This document shows positions 16,240 through 25,061 of a stretch of DNA of 64,000 nucleotides, one piece after another. Under the pieces are notes generated by a model. It did no database searches. It saw only the letters and a program-made list of their open reading frames with translations, and had not been told where the DNA came from. Both the position numbers and the translations under genes were made by a program. Position 1 is the stretch's first letter; each line of letters begins with the position of its first letter. Source of the stretch: Arenibacter sp. ARW7G5Y1 (GTDB lineage Bacteria > Bacteroidota > Bacteroidia > Flavobacteriales > Flavobacteriaceae); contig NZ_QJJZ01000001.1 in the NCBI RefSeq assembly GCF_003201775.1, positions 257,233 to 321,232 of the forward strand. The letters run 5' to 3'.

Positions 16240-18138
16240 TTAGTATGCCCGTTCGTTCTTACCTTCGAAAAAGTTAATAAATGCCCGGTTTACTACCCTG
16301 TTACCCCCAGGAGTAGGATAATTGCCGGTAAAGTACCAATCTCCCAAATTTTTAGGACAGGCCTCATGTAAGTTTTCAATATTTTGATAAATGACCTGAA
16401 CTTGCGCTTTGATATCGGGCGGACTTAATAATTGCCCAATTTTATCGGAAATTTCATCTGCTGTAAAAGGGGAATAAAATTCCTTAACGTAATTTACAAC
16501 CTCAGAATCCTGTGAGTTGGTTTGTTGCAAACATTTTTTGTAGATTTCCTCCACAAGGTGCATTGAGTTCCTTTCTTCATGAAGGGCCAAAGCCGCTTTA
16601 AATGCTACAAAATCCTCCAGTTTTGCCATATCTATTCCGTAACAATCAGGATAACGGATTTGTGGTGCGGAAGAGACCACTATAATTTTCTTAGGTAATA
16701 GTCGGTCCAAAATTCTAAGGATACTCTTTTGAAGGGTTGTTCCTCTAACGATGCTATCGTCTATGATTACCAAATTGTCATTTTCCTTCACAGATCCGTA
16801 GGAGATATCATAGACATGTGCAACCAAATCATCCCTACTGCTATCCTGGGTTATAAAGGTCCGCAATTTGGCATCTTTTATGGCCACTTTCTCTATCCTA
16901 GGCCTAACTTCCAAAATCTCGTGTAATTCTTCCCGTGTAATTTTTCTGCCAATAGAAAGAATCTGCTCTTCCTTCTTCTTGTTCATATAATTCTGTGCCG
17001 CGATTACCATTCCGAAAAAGGAGGTTTCTGCAGTATTGGGAATATATGAGAATACGGTATTTTTAATGTCGTTGTCTATTGATTTCAGGATCAGTGGGAA
17101 AAGTAGTTTCCCCAACATTTTTCTTTCCTGATAAATTTCCTTATCACTTCCTCTGGAGAAATAAATACGTTCAAAAGAACAGGCTTTTCTTTCGGTAGGT
17201 TCTAAAATTTTCTTGATTTTGACCTTGCCATTTTTTTTGATGATGATGGCGTGCCCGGGATCCAATTCCTTAACGTCTTCAAAGTTAACGTTGAAGACAG
17301 TCTGAATTGCCGGCCTTTCGGACGCCACCACTGCTATTTCATCGTCCTTGTAGTAATATGCAGGCCTAATTCCAGCAGGGTCCCTTAGAACAAAGGAATC
17401 ACCGTGTCCCAAAAGACCGGCCATGGCATAACCTCCGTCAAAGTTTTTGGCTGCCCTTCTTAATATCTTGGCAACATTTAGTCTTTCGGCGATCAATGGA
17501 GAGGCCTCTCTCTTGTTAAAGCCTTCTTTTTTAATATCCTTATAGAGCTGTGCAACGGCATCGTCCAGAAAATGTCCAATTTTCTCCATGACCGTTACGG
17601 TATCGGCCTTTTCCTTGGGATGTTGCCCAATTTGTACAAGGTTGTCAAAAAGTTCGTTGACATTGGTCATGTTAAAATTTCCGGCAACGATCAAGTTTCG
17701 GTGCATCCAATTGTTTTGTCTTAAAAAGGGATGTACACTCTCAATGCTATTTTTGCCAAAGGTTCCGTATCGCACGTGACCCAAAAGTACTTCCCCTATA
17801 TAAGGAATATGCTTTTTTTGTTTGGCTACATCATTGATATATTCCGGATTTTCCTTGAATGAAGTATTGATACGGTCATTTATTTGGGCAAAGATGTCCT
17901 GTATGGGTTGTTGGTCTATGGATCGTACACGGCTCATATACCGTTCGCCCGCCTCCATATCCAACTTAATACTGGCAAACCCGGCACCGTCTTGGCCACG
18001 GTTATGCTGTTTTTCCATCATCAAGTACATTTTGTTTACCCCGTAAAAGGCAGAACCGTACTTTTCTTGATAATATTCCAACGGCTTCAATAACCGAATC
18101 AGGGAAATTCCACATTCATGCTTAATAGCGTCGCTCAT
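16240..18138 (-). CDS. Amidophosphoribosyltransferase-like protein (long PurF form)
   Basis: A 632-residue protein with an N-terminal class II glutaminase domain and a C-terminal type I phosphoribosyltransferase domain, as in PurF. Catalytic Cys9 follows an 8-residue leader (MSDAIKHEC) that is probably cleaved. NRGQDGAG and the VRYGTFG segment belong to the glutaminase. The PRPP loop is VIIDDSIVRGTT. Canonical PurF is 470-510 residues, so this protein has about 120 extra residues, spread between the domains and at the C terminus. The reaction would be PRPP plus glutamine to phosphoribosylamine, but a paralogous role is possible. Last gene of purN - rnhA - pfkB - purF-like. Confidence 0.85.
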   Translation of the reverse strand: MSDAIKHECGISLIRLLKPLEYYQEKYGSAFYGVNKMYLMMEKQHNRGQDGAGFASIKLDMEAGERYMSRVRSIDQQPIQDIFAQINDRINTSFKENPEYINDVAKQKKHIPYIGEVLLGHVRYGTFGKNSIESVHPFLRQNNWMHRNLIVAGNFNMTNVNELFDNLVQIGQHPKEKADTVTVMEKIGHFLDDAVAQLYKDIKKEGFNKREASPLIAERLNVAKILRRAAKNFDGGYAMAGLLGHGDSFVLRDPAGIRPAYYYKDDEIAVVASERPAIQTVFNVNFEDVKELDPGHAIIIKKNGKVKIKKILEPTERKACSFERIYFSRGSDKEIYQERKMLGKLLFPLILKSIDNDIKNTVFSYIPNTAETSFFGMVIAAQNYMNKKKEEQILSIGRKITREELHEILEVRPRIEKVAIKDAKLRTFITQDSSRDDLVAHVYDISYGSVKENDNLVIIDDSIVRGTTLQKSILRILDRLLPKKIIVVSSAPQIRYPDCYGIDMAKLEDFVAFKAALALHEERNSMHLVEEIYKKCLQQTNSQDSEVVNYVKEFYSPFTADEISDKIGQLLSPPDIKAQVQVIYQNIENLHEACPKNLGDWYFTGNYPTPGGNRVVNRAFINFFEGKNERAY

Positions 18139-18182
18139 GGTAGCTCTAAATTAAAAATGCCCTGTAAAATTAGGGCATATAT

Positions 18183-19109
18183 TTATTGTAATTCAATATC
18201 AAATTGGGTAAGCTCCTTAAACTGGAGCAACCTGTTGTTGACCTCTTTCTTATCTAATTGTTCCATTCTTTCGGTTCCAAAACGTTCAACACAGAAGGAA
18301 GCCAAATTGGAACCGTGTATAACCGCACTCTTCAAGTTGTTGAAACTTAAGTTTTTGGATTCCGCCAGATATCCGGCAAAACCTCCTGCAAAAGTATCTC
18401 CCGCACCTGTTGGATCAAAAACTTCCTCCAATGGCAATGCTGGTGCAAAAAATACCTGGGATTTATGAAATAGCAGAGCTCCGTGCTCCCCTTTTTTAAT
18501 CACCACAAATCTAGGGCCCATTAATTGTATTTTTTCAGCCGCTTTTACCAAGGAGTGCTCTCCGGTCAGCTGTCTGGCTTCCTCATCGTTAATGGTGATT
18601 ACATCTATATGTTTTACAACTTCCTTCAACTCTTCAAGGGCATGGTCCATCCAAAAGTTCATGGTATCCAATACTATCAACTTTGGTCGTTCTGCCATCT
18701 GATTAATTACACTCAGCTGGGTGTCTGGATGCAAATTCCCCAACATCAACACCTCCGCGTCCTTAAAATTGTCGGGAACTACAGGGGCAAAGTCGGCAAG
18801 TACGTTCAGTTCGGTAGATAAGGTATCCCTGGAATTAAGATCGTTGTGATATTTGCCGCTCCAAAAGAAGGTTTTGCCACCTTTAATGACTTGTAAGCCG
18901 GAGATATCTATATTTTTTTTGGTTAAAAGATCCAAATAATCTTGCGGAAAATCTTCACCTACCACAGAAACAATGGCCGATTTCACCTTAAATTGGGAAG
19001 CGGCCAAACCAATAAAGGTGGCTGCCCCTCCCAAAATTTTATCGGTCTTGCCGAAAGGGGTTTCTATAGCGTCAAATGCAACGGTTCCTACGATTAAAAG
19101 TTTGCCCAT
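18183..19109 (-). CDS. PfkB-family sugar/nucleoside kinase
   Basis: A 308-residue ribokinase-fold kinase. The N-terminal Gly-rich region GGAATFIGLAA (about 28-38) and the C-terminal signature DPTGAGDTFAGGFAG, with the catalytic Asp and the anion hole, are both intact. It phosphorylates a sugar, nucleoside or sugar phosphate with ATP; the substrate is not evident. It lies 44 bp upstream of the PurF-like gene and downstream of RNase H. A ribose- or nucleoside-related substrate would fit the purine context, but that is inference. Confidence 0.85.
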   Translation of the reverse strand: MGKLLIVGTVAFDAIETPFGKTDKILGGAATFIGLAASQFKVKSAIVSVVGEDFPQDYLDLLTKKNIDISGLQVIKGGKTFFWSGKYHNDLNSRDTLSTELNVLADFAPVVPDNFKDAEVLMLGNLHPDTQLSVINQMAERPKLIVLDTMNFWMDHALEELKEVVKHIDVITINDEEARQLTGEHSLVKAAEKIQLMGPRFVVIKKGEHGALLFHKSQVFFAPALPLEEVFDPTGAGDTFAGGFAGYLAESKNLSFNNLKSAVIHGSNLASFCVERFGTERMEQLDKKEVNNRLLQFKELTQFDIELQ

Positions 19110-19196
19110 TAAATTTCGAAATTTGCAGCAAAGATATGTTTTTGAACTGCCAATTCCACAGCATTGGAAATCAAATTTTAAAAAATGATGATATTC

Positions 19197-19832
19197 CTAT
19201 TTTCTTCCGAAATCGGCAGGAATTTCACCCCAGGCCTTGGTTTCCCATTTAACTATGGTTGTGCTGTAAGTGTTTTTTTCGAGCCAGGAAATGGCGCGCC
19301 TAACCAAATCGAATACCACTTTGTTTTCGGGGGTCTCGGGTAATTTGGAGTTGCAGCTTTTTTTTCGGACCCAGCTCATGGCCGTTTTGGAATCCGTATA
19401 AATTATTTTATCGCTATTCTGTTGCTTCAAAAAAGCCAGTCCATGTACCAGGGCCAAAAACTCGCCTATATTATTGGTGCCTTGCTTAAACGGCCCTTGC
19501 TTAAAGAGCTCTTTTTTGGTTTTGGTATCTACCCCTCGGTATTCCATAATACCTGGATTACCACTTGAGGCGGCATCTACCGATATGGAATGGTAATTGG
19601 GCTTACCTATTTTATCAATTTGTTCCTTGCTGAGCGTGGAGGAAGTAATTTTTTTGCCCTTATAATCTTCATACTTGCCGTTGTAGGCCTTTTTTGCAGC
19701 CTCAAATGTTGGGAACGATTTGTACTGTGCCCCCTTGTAGTTGGTGATGGCCGCTTTGCAGTCTTTCCAGCTAGTGTATATTCCCGGTCGACTTCCTTTC
19801 CAAACGGTGTAGAATTTATCTTTTTTGGCCAT
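19197..19832 (-). CDS. rnhA: Ribonuclease H with N-terminal viroplasmin domain
   Basis: A 211-residue RNase H1-type protein. Residues 5-50 (FYTVWKGSRPGIYTSW ... FEAAKKAYNG) form the viroplasmin/hybrid-binding domain seen in eukaryotic RNase H1 and caulimovirus P6. The catalytic domain follows, with D86 (SVDAASSGNPG), E124 (NIGEFLAL) and D147 (YTDSKTA) as the acidic triad. It degrades RNA in RNA-DNA hybrids. The start codon overlaps the purN stop (TAATG), so translation is probably coupled. Confidence 0.92.
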   Translation of the reverse strand: MAKKDKFYTVWKGSRPGIYTSWKDCKAAITNYKGAQYKSFPTFEAAKKAYNGKYEDYKGKKITSSTLSKEQIDKIGKPNYHSISVDAASSGNPGIMEYRGVDTKTKKELFKQGPFKQGTNNIGEFLALVHGLAFLKQQNSDKIIYTDSKTAMSWVRKKSCNSKLPETPENKVVFDLVRRAISWLEKNTYSTTIVKWETKAWGEIPADFGRK

Positions 19833-20401
19833 TATGTTTCCATTAAAACCTGTTCTATCACCTTAGGGAAATGCTCATATTCCAAACGATGCACCTTTTC
19901 GGCTATCATCGCCGGACTGTCGGTAGGGTCCAAACCAACCTTGGCCTGTTTAATGATGGCTCCTTCGTCATAATTCCCGTTTACATAATGAATGGTTATG
20001 CCCGTTTCCGTTTCATTATTGTTTTTTACCGCTTCATGTACATGCATACCGTACATTCCTTTACCGCCATATTTGGGAAGTAATGCGGGGTGAATGTTAA
20101 TAATTTTATTGGGAAAACTGCTTATAAGATTATCTGGAATTTTCCACAGAAATCCTGCCAGAACAATAAGGTCTGGGTTTAGGGATTTAAGGATGTTTGG
20201 AACGCAGTCCGAACCATAAAAGGAATGCCTGTTGAAGTACAAGGCGCTCAAATTTAATCGGTTACACCTTTCAAAAACTTTGGCATCCTTTTTATTGGAT
20301 AGCACACAGCTTATGGATACCTCAGGGTTTTTACGAAAATACTGCTCTATATTTTCAACGTTGGAACCAGATCCGGAAGCAAATAGGACAATCCTTTTCA
20401 T
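19832..20401 (-). CDS. purN: Phosphoribosylglycinamide formyltransferase
   Basis: A 189-residue enzyme of purine synthesis that transfers a formyl group from 10-formyl-THF to GAR. The phosphate loop is FASGSGSNVENI (7-18). The catalytic trio is N102, H104 (INIHPALLPKYGG) and D145 (NYDEGAII). Length is normal. It is the first gene of the minus-strand operon with rnhA, the PfkB kinase and the PurF-like gene, and it diverges from acpP across 159 bp. Confidence 0.94.
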   Translation of the reverse strand: MKRIVLFASGSGSNVENIEQYFRKNPEVSISCVLSNKKDAKVFERCNRLNLSALYFNRHSFYGSDCVPNILKSLNPDLIVLAGFLWKIPDNLISSFPNKIINIHPALLPKYGGKGMYGMHVHEAVKNNNETETGITIHYVNGNYDEGAIIKQAKVGLDPTDSPAMIAEKVHRLEYEHFPKVIEQVLMET

Positions 20402-20519
20402 GTATTATTTTGGGGTTATGGCAGAAAATTATTTTGGGCTAAAATAGTACTCTTGTATTTAATTTTATTAAATTACATCACATTTTAACGACAAATAGTG
20501 TTATTAAACCAAAGTTTTT

Positions 20520-20527
20520 TATTTTTG
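20520..20527 (+). promoter_or_regulatory. -7 promoter box of acpP
   Basis: TATTTTTG matches TAnnTTTG perfectly and ends 33 bp before the acpP ATG. The intervening leader is AT-rich. No clear TTG at the -33 distance. Confidence 0.45.
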
Positions 20528-20560
20528 CCTTCAATTTAAATTTTTAAAACCGATATTATT

Positions 20561-20794
20561 ATGTCAGACATTGCATCAAGAGTAAAAGCTATCATCGTAG
20601 ATAAATTAGGTGTTGATGAGAACGAAGTTGTAACCGAGGCTAGCTTTACCAACGACCTAGGGGCAGATTCATTGGATACTGTTGAGTTGATAATGGAGTT
20701 CGAAAAAGAATTTGATATTCAAATTCCGGACGATCAAGCAGAAAACATTGCTACAGTTGGTCAAGCTATAAGTTATATAGAAGAAGCCAAGTAA
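20561..20794 (+). CDS. acpP: Acyl carrier protein
   Basis: A 77-residue acidic protein. The phosphopantetheine attachment site is S37 in [10 protein letters not shown], and the four-helix pattern with [15 protein letters not shown] is standard. It carries growing acyl chains as thioesters in type II fatty acid synthesis. fabF follows, separated by an intrinsic terminator (20821-20863). That arrangement would let acpP be transcribed more strongly than fabF. Confidence 0.97.
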   Translation: MSDIASRVKAIIVDKLGVDENEVVTEASFTNDLGADSLDTVELIMEFEKEFDIQIPDDQAENIATVGQAISYIEEAK

Positions 20795-20820
20795 TTTTAT
20801 GATTTCTTGAACAAGTTTCA

Positions 20821-20863
20821 AAATTATCCATGTGGTAAAGACGCTGCATGGATAATTTTTTTT
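20821..20863 (+). terminator. Intrinsic terminator between acpP and fabF
   Basis: A 12-bp stem (20821-20832 with 20847-20858) has a 14-nt loop and is followed on the plus strand by an uninterrupted T run to 20863. It lies 26 bp after the acpP stop and 42 bp before fabF. Because acpP and fabF are usually co-transcribed, it may be a partial terminator that sets the ratio of the two products. Confidence 0.75.
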
Positions 20864-20905
20864 AATTTACACCTAACTTAAGAAGTTAAACAAAATTTTA
20901 GTTCA

Positions 20906-22156
20906 ATGCAATTAAAGCGAGTTGTAGTTACTGGTCTAGGTGCTTTGACACCTATTGGCAATAATATAGAAGAGTATTGGGAAGGCCTGAAGAGCGGAAA
21001 AAGTGGTTCGGCCCCTATTACTTATTATGATACAGAGAAGTTTAAAGTAAAATTTGCATGCGAATTAAAGAACTATAATGCCGAAGATTATTTTGATAGA
21101 AAAGAGGCCCGTAAGTTGGATAGGTTTGCCCAATATGCGCTTATTTCTTCCGATGAGGCCATAAAGGACTCAGGATTGGATCTTGACAAGATAGATAAGT
21201 TTCGGACGGGAGTAATCTGGGGAGCAGGTATTGGGGGATTGGAAACCTTTCAGAACGAAGTTCTAAATTTTGCGGCGGGTGACGGTACACCACGGTTTAA
21301 CCCGTTCTTTATCCCAAAAATGATTGCGGATATTGCCCCTGGACATATTTCTATAAAACATGGTTTTATGGGTCCCAATTACACTACAGTATCGGCTTGT
21401 GCATCCTCTGCCAACGCTATTATCGATGCCTTGAACACTATTCGCTTGGGGTATTGTGATGTGGTGGTCACCGGGGGAAGTGAGGCAGCGGTAACCATTG
21501 CCGGAATGGGAGGTTTTGGTGCAATGCATGCACTTTCCACTCGTAATGAAAGCCCTGAAACGGCTTCCAGACCTTTTGATGCCACAAGGGACGGTTTTGT
21601 TCTTGGGGAAGGAGCGGGAGCTTTGATACTTGAAGAATATGAGCATGCCAAGGCAAGAGGAGCTAAAATATACGCCGAAGTTGCTGGTGGTGGACTGTCC
21701 AGTGATGCATATCATATGACGGCACCGCATCCGGATGGAATTGGGGTGGTACGTGTAATGGAGAATTGTTTAAAGGATGCAGGGTTAAAACCAGAGGATG
21801 TGGATAGTATAAATACCCATGGAACCTCTACACCTTTAGGTGATGTAGCCGAATTAAAGGCCATATCCAAAGTTTTTGGAAAGCATGCGCCCGACATTAA
21901 TATAAATTCTACCAAATCTATGACAGGGCATCTTTTAGGTGCTGCAGGCGCCATTGAGGCCATTGCCTCCATTTTGGCCATGGAACATGGTTTGGTACCC
22001 CCAACCATTAACCATTCTACGGTAGATGAGAATATCGACCCTAAATTAAACCTTACCCTTAACAAGGCACAAAAAAGAGAGGTAAATGTTGCACTGAGCA
22101 ATACTTTCGGATTTGGGGGGCATAATGCATGTGTAATTTTTAAAAAAATTAGCTAA
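20906..22156 (+). CDS. fabF: 3-oxoacyl-[acyl-carrier-protein] synthase II
   Basis: A 416-residue condensing enzyme. The active-site Cys is C165 in TVSACASSAN, and the two His are in NTHGTSTPLGD and MTGHLLGAAGAIE. It extends acyl-ACP with malonyl-ACP, and FabF is the isoform important for elongating C16:1 and for temperature control of membrane fluidity. Length and all motifs are standard. rnc starts 8 bp downstream, a conserved Bacteroidota order. Confidence 0.96.
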   Translation: MQLKRVVVTGLGALTPIGNNIEEYWEGLKSGKSGSAPITYYDTEKFKVKFACELKNYNAEDYFDRKEARKLDRFAQYALISSDEAIKDSGLDLDKIDKFRTGVIWGAGIGGLETFQNEVLNFAAGDGTPRFNPFFIPKMIADIAPGHISIKHGFMGPNYTTVSACASSANAIIDALNTIRLGYCDVVVTGGSEAAVTIAGMGGFGAMHALSTRNESPETASRPFDATRDGFVLGEGAGALILEEYEHAKARGAKIYAEVAGGGLSSDAYHMTAPHPDGIGVVRVMENCLKDAGLKPEDVDSINTHGTSTPLGDVAELKAISKVFGKHAPDININSTKSMTGHLLGAAGAIEAIASILAMEHGLVPPTINHSTVDENIDPKLNLTLNKAQKREVNVALSNTFGFGGHNACVIFKKIS

Positions 22157-22164
22157 TTCATATT

Positions 22165-22908
22165 ATGAACGCTCTTTCCAATTTATTTAATTCCCATTCA
22201 AAAAAGGATGGGGATTTTTTTTTGGGAATGAAAAAAATTTTAGGTTTTAAGCCCAAAAACCTAGAGGTTTATCAAAAAGCGTTCGTACATCGTTCCGCCA
22301 ACAGGAAGGATAAAGCGGGTTTCCCAATGAATTATGAGCGTCTGGAATTTTTAGGGGATGCCATGTTGGGAACCATAATCTCCAAACATTTATACAGTAT
22401 TGTTCCGGACGGGGACGAGGGATACCTCACCAAAATGAGATCTAAAATTGTAAGTAGGGAGCACCTCAATGAACTGGGGAAGGATCTTAGACTAATCGAT
22501 TTTGTGGAGAGTAGAATTCCTAAATCGCGCTTTGGCGACAATATCCACGGAAATGTTTTTGAAGCTTTGGTAGGGGCCATTTATTTGGATAGAGGGTATA
22601 AATACTGCGAAAAGTTTATAAACAAAAGAATTATAGACCCTTATGTGGACATTGAACAATTGGAGGGTAAGGTTATAAGCTATAAAAGCTTGGTAATAGA
22701 ATGGTGCCAAAAACAAAAAAAATCCTTTAATTACGATATTTACGAGGACACGGGAAATGATGTTGTTAAACATTTTGCCGTTAAATTGTCCATTGGGGGC
22801 AAAATTGTGGCCAAAGCTAGGGCAACCTCCAAAAAAAAGGCAGAAGAACGGGCTTCCAAAAGAGCTTATTTTGCCTTACAGGATAAAATGGACAAATCCA
22901 ATGAGTGA
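22165..22908 (+). CDS. rnc: Ribonuclease III
   Basis: A 247-residue double-strand-specific endoribonuclease. The RNase III signature ERLEFLGDAMLG is at about 54-65, with the second metal-site region GNVFEALVGAIYLD. A dsRNA-binding domain occupies about 175-245 (YKSLVIEWCQKQKK ... KKKAEERASKRAYFAL). It processes rRNA and structured mRNAs. Part of the acpP-fabF-rnc-IPExxxVDY-pyk series. Confidence 0.95.
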   Translation: MNALSNLFNSHSKKDGDFFLGMKKILGFKPKNLEVYQKAFVHRSANRKDKAGFPMNYERLEFLGDAMLGTIISKHLYSIVPDGDEGYLTKMRSKIVSREHLNELGKDLRLIDFVESRIPKSRFGDNIHGNVFEALVGAIYLDRGYKYCEKFINKRIIDPYVDIEQLEGKVISYKSLVIEWCQKQKKSFNYDIYEDTGNDVVKHFAVKLSIGGKIVAKARATSKKKAEERASKRAYFALQDKMDKSNE

Positions 22909-22992
22909 AAAACCGGAAATTAACGGATCAATGTTAAAATTTGGATAGAAAACCGGACAATTGGCTTAGGGTTCTAATATTTTATTAAACTC

Positions 22993-23021
22993 CAACGTTT
23001 TCGTAGTCTGAACAACGTTTT
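22993..23021. repeat. Direct repeat CAACGTTTT spaced by 20 bp
   Basis: CAACGTTTT occurs at 22993-23001 and again at 23013-23021, so the copies start 20 bp apart, about two helical turns. They lie 63-91 bp before the IPExxxVDY gene and just upstream of a 7-of-8 -7 box (TATATTTA, 23059-23066). Such spacing suits a dimeric regulator. No regulator is known to me. Confidence 0.35.
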
Positions 23022-23083
23022 ATACTTGGAATGGATAGGCTAGTTTCGTTATTAATCCTATATTTACGGCTTTCACGGAAAGT

Positions 23084-23548
23084 ATGGCAGCGATACACAA
23101 AATTTCGGAAGATTTTTATGAAGAAACCTTTACTTTAATCGCTTTGCACAGCAGTATAGAAGATTTTATGCTGGTATACGCACTTAATTCTTGTCTTAAA
23201 ACGAAGTTGAAGAGGTCTGTGAACGATTTGGATTTATCGCAAAGTGGCTCTTTCCCAATTTTTGATTGGAGAGACGAAGTAAATGATCGCAATTACACAT
23301 TTGTCAGTAATAATGATGTAAAGGAAGAAGTGTCTAGTGTAGGAAACCTATTTCAGGATCAGCCAACATTCACAAAATATCATTTGGTTCCTGAATATAA
23401 GGATGTGGACTATTTTTTAAAAATAGAACACGACGAATTGGATGTGGAAGAAACAATTTTAAAGTCTGTACTAACTATCCCGAAGGTCATCACGGCCTAT
23501 TTAGTGGATGCAAGTAAACTAAAATCTAAAAATAATTTAATATTTTAA
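23084..23548 (+). CDS. IPExxxVDY-family protein
   Basis: A 154-residue protein with the family's name motif in the form VPEYKDVDYFLKI (about 106-118). The N-terminal part (EETFTLIALHSSIEDFMLVYALN) is helical, and no catalytic motif is visible. The family is found almost only in Bacteroidota, usually directly upstream of pyruvate kinase, as here (gap 4 bp). Function is unknown. The tight coupling to pyk suggests a role linked to glycolysis or to PK itself, which is inference. Confidence 0.85.
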   Translation: MAAIHKISEDFYEETFTLIALHSSIEDFMLVYALNSCLKTKLKRSVNDLDLSQSGSFPIFDWRDEVNDRNYTFVSNNDVKEEVSSVGNLFQDQPTFTKYHLVPEYKDVDYFLKIEHDELDVEETILKSVLTIPKVITAYLVDASKLKSKNNLIF

Positions 23549-23552
23549 AATA

Positions 23553-24995
23553 ATGCCAATAAATAAAAAGACAAAAATAGTAGCAACCCTAGGACCAGCT
23601 ACTAGTACGAAGAGTGTTCTTAAGGACATGATTGAGGCTGGAGTGGATGTCTTTAGGATAAACTTTTCCCATGCCGATTATAAGGACGTTACAGAACGTA
23701 TACAGATGATCCGGGAGTTGAACGAGGAATTGGGTACTTATACTTCTATTCTGGCCGATTTACAAGGACCAAAATTAAGGGTTGGGGTAATGGCCAGTGA
23801 AGTGGTAGTTGCCCCAGGGGACGAAATAACTTTTGTTACAGGGAAACCTTTTGAAGGAAATGCGGAGAAGGTGTATATGAACTACACCAATTTTCCAAAA
23901 GATGTTAAAGCGGGTGAACGAATCTTATTGGATGACGGAAAGTTAATGTTCCAAGTAATTTCAACCAATTCCAAAGATGAAGTTAGGGCTAAAGTGATCC
24001 AAGGTGGGCCTTTGAAGTCCAAAAAGGGGGTGAACCTACCCAACACCAACATCTCTTTACCGGCACTAACGGAAAAGGATATTAAGGATGCTATTTTTGC
24101 GGTATCACAAGATGTGGATTGGATAGCACTTTCCTTTGTAAGGTTTAGTCAGGATTTAATAGACCTACAGAATATTATCAAGGAACATTCTGAGCACAAA
24201 ATTCCAATTATTGCAAAAATTGAAAAGCCGGAAGCAGTAGAGAACATTGATAAGATTGTTGCCTATTGTGATGGATTGATGGTTGCTAGAGGAGATTTGG
24301 GTGTGGAGGTTCCGGCTCAGGAGGTGCCCCTAATTCAAAAACAATTGGTGTTAAGAGCCAAAAAAGCGAGAATACCGGTAATTATTGCCACCCAGATGAT
24401 GGAAACAATGATTACAAGTCTTACCCCTACCCGTGCGGAGGTGAATGATGTTGCCAACTCGGTAATGGATGGTGCAGATGCCGTAATGCTTTCCGGGGAG
24501 ACTTCCGTTGGAAATTATCCTGTTCAGGTTATACAAAAAATGTCCAGCATCCTGGAAAGTGTGGAAAATTCAGAATTGATTAAGGTACCACATGAGCCAC
24601 CACAGGTTAGAACCAATAGATATATTACCAAATCCATTTGTTACCATGCCGCCAATATGGCCAATGAAATTAAGGCCAAGGCAATATCTACCTTGACCAA
24701 TAGTGGTTATACCGCTTTTCAAATATCGGCGTGGAGACCTAAGGCCCATATATTGGTATTTACTTCCAATAAGAGGATCCTTACGCAACTTAACCTGTTG
24801 TGGGGAGTAAAGGCCTTTTATTATGATAAATACGTGTCTACGGACGAAACAATTGAGGATGTCAATAAGATGGCATGTCAGAAAGGGTTTTTAGAGGTAG
24901 GGGATATGCTGATAAGTTTGGCGGCCATGCCTATAAAGGATAAAGGTATGGTAAATACCCTACGTGTATCACAAATAGAAAGCTGCGATTTTTAG
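23553..24995 (+). CDS. pyk: Pyruvate kinase
   Basis: A 480-residue glycolytic enzyme converting PEP and ADP to pyruvate and ATP. The signatures are NKKTKIVATLGPAT at the N terminus, LADLQGPKLRVG, the metal and phosphate site IIAKIEKPEAVENID, and MVARGDLGVEVP. The C-terminal domain (about 350-480) is present. Length is standard. It ends its transcription unit with a strong terminator at 25024-25057. Confidence 0.97.
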   Translation: MPINKKTKIVATLGPATSTKSVLKDMIEAGVDVFRINFSHADYKDVTERIQMIRELNEELGTYTSILADLQGPKLRVGVMASEVVVAPGDEITFVTGKPFEGNAEKVYMNYTNFPKDVKAGERILLDDGKLMFQVISTNSKDEVRAKVIQGGPLKSKKGVNLPNTNISLPALTEKDIKDAIFAVSQDVDWIALSFVRFSQDLIDLQNIIKEHSEHKIPIIAKIEKPEAVENIDKIVAYCDGLMVARGDLGVEVPAQEVPLIQKQLVLRAKKARIPVIIATQMMETMITSLTPTRAEVNDVANSVMDGADAVMLSGETSVGNYPVQVIQKMSSILESVENSELIKVPHEPPQVRTNRYITKSICYHAANMANEIKAKAISTLTNSGYTAFQISAWRPKAHILVFTSNKRILTQLNLLWGVKAFYYDKYVSTDETIEDVNKMACQKGFLEVGDMLISLAAMPIKDKGMVNTLRVSQIESCDF

Positions 24996-25023
24996 AACTT
25001 AATTCCGACCATATTTTATAGGG

Positions 25024-25057
25024 CCTGTCTGTTTTTTAACCGGACAGGTCTTTTTTT
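25024..25057 (+). terminator. Intrinsic terminator of pyk
   Basis: CCTGTCTG pairs with CCGGACAGG (25024-25031 and 25040-25048, one G-T pair and one unpaired base) and is followed by seven T at 25051-25057. It lies in the 66-bp gap between the convergent pyk and dinB genes. Confidence 0.8.
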
Positions 25058-25061
25058 ATCG

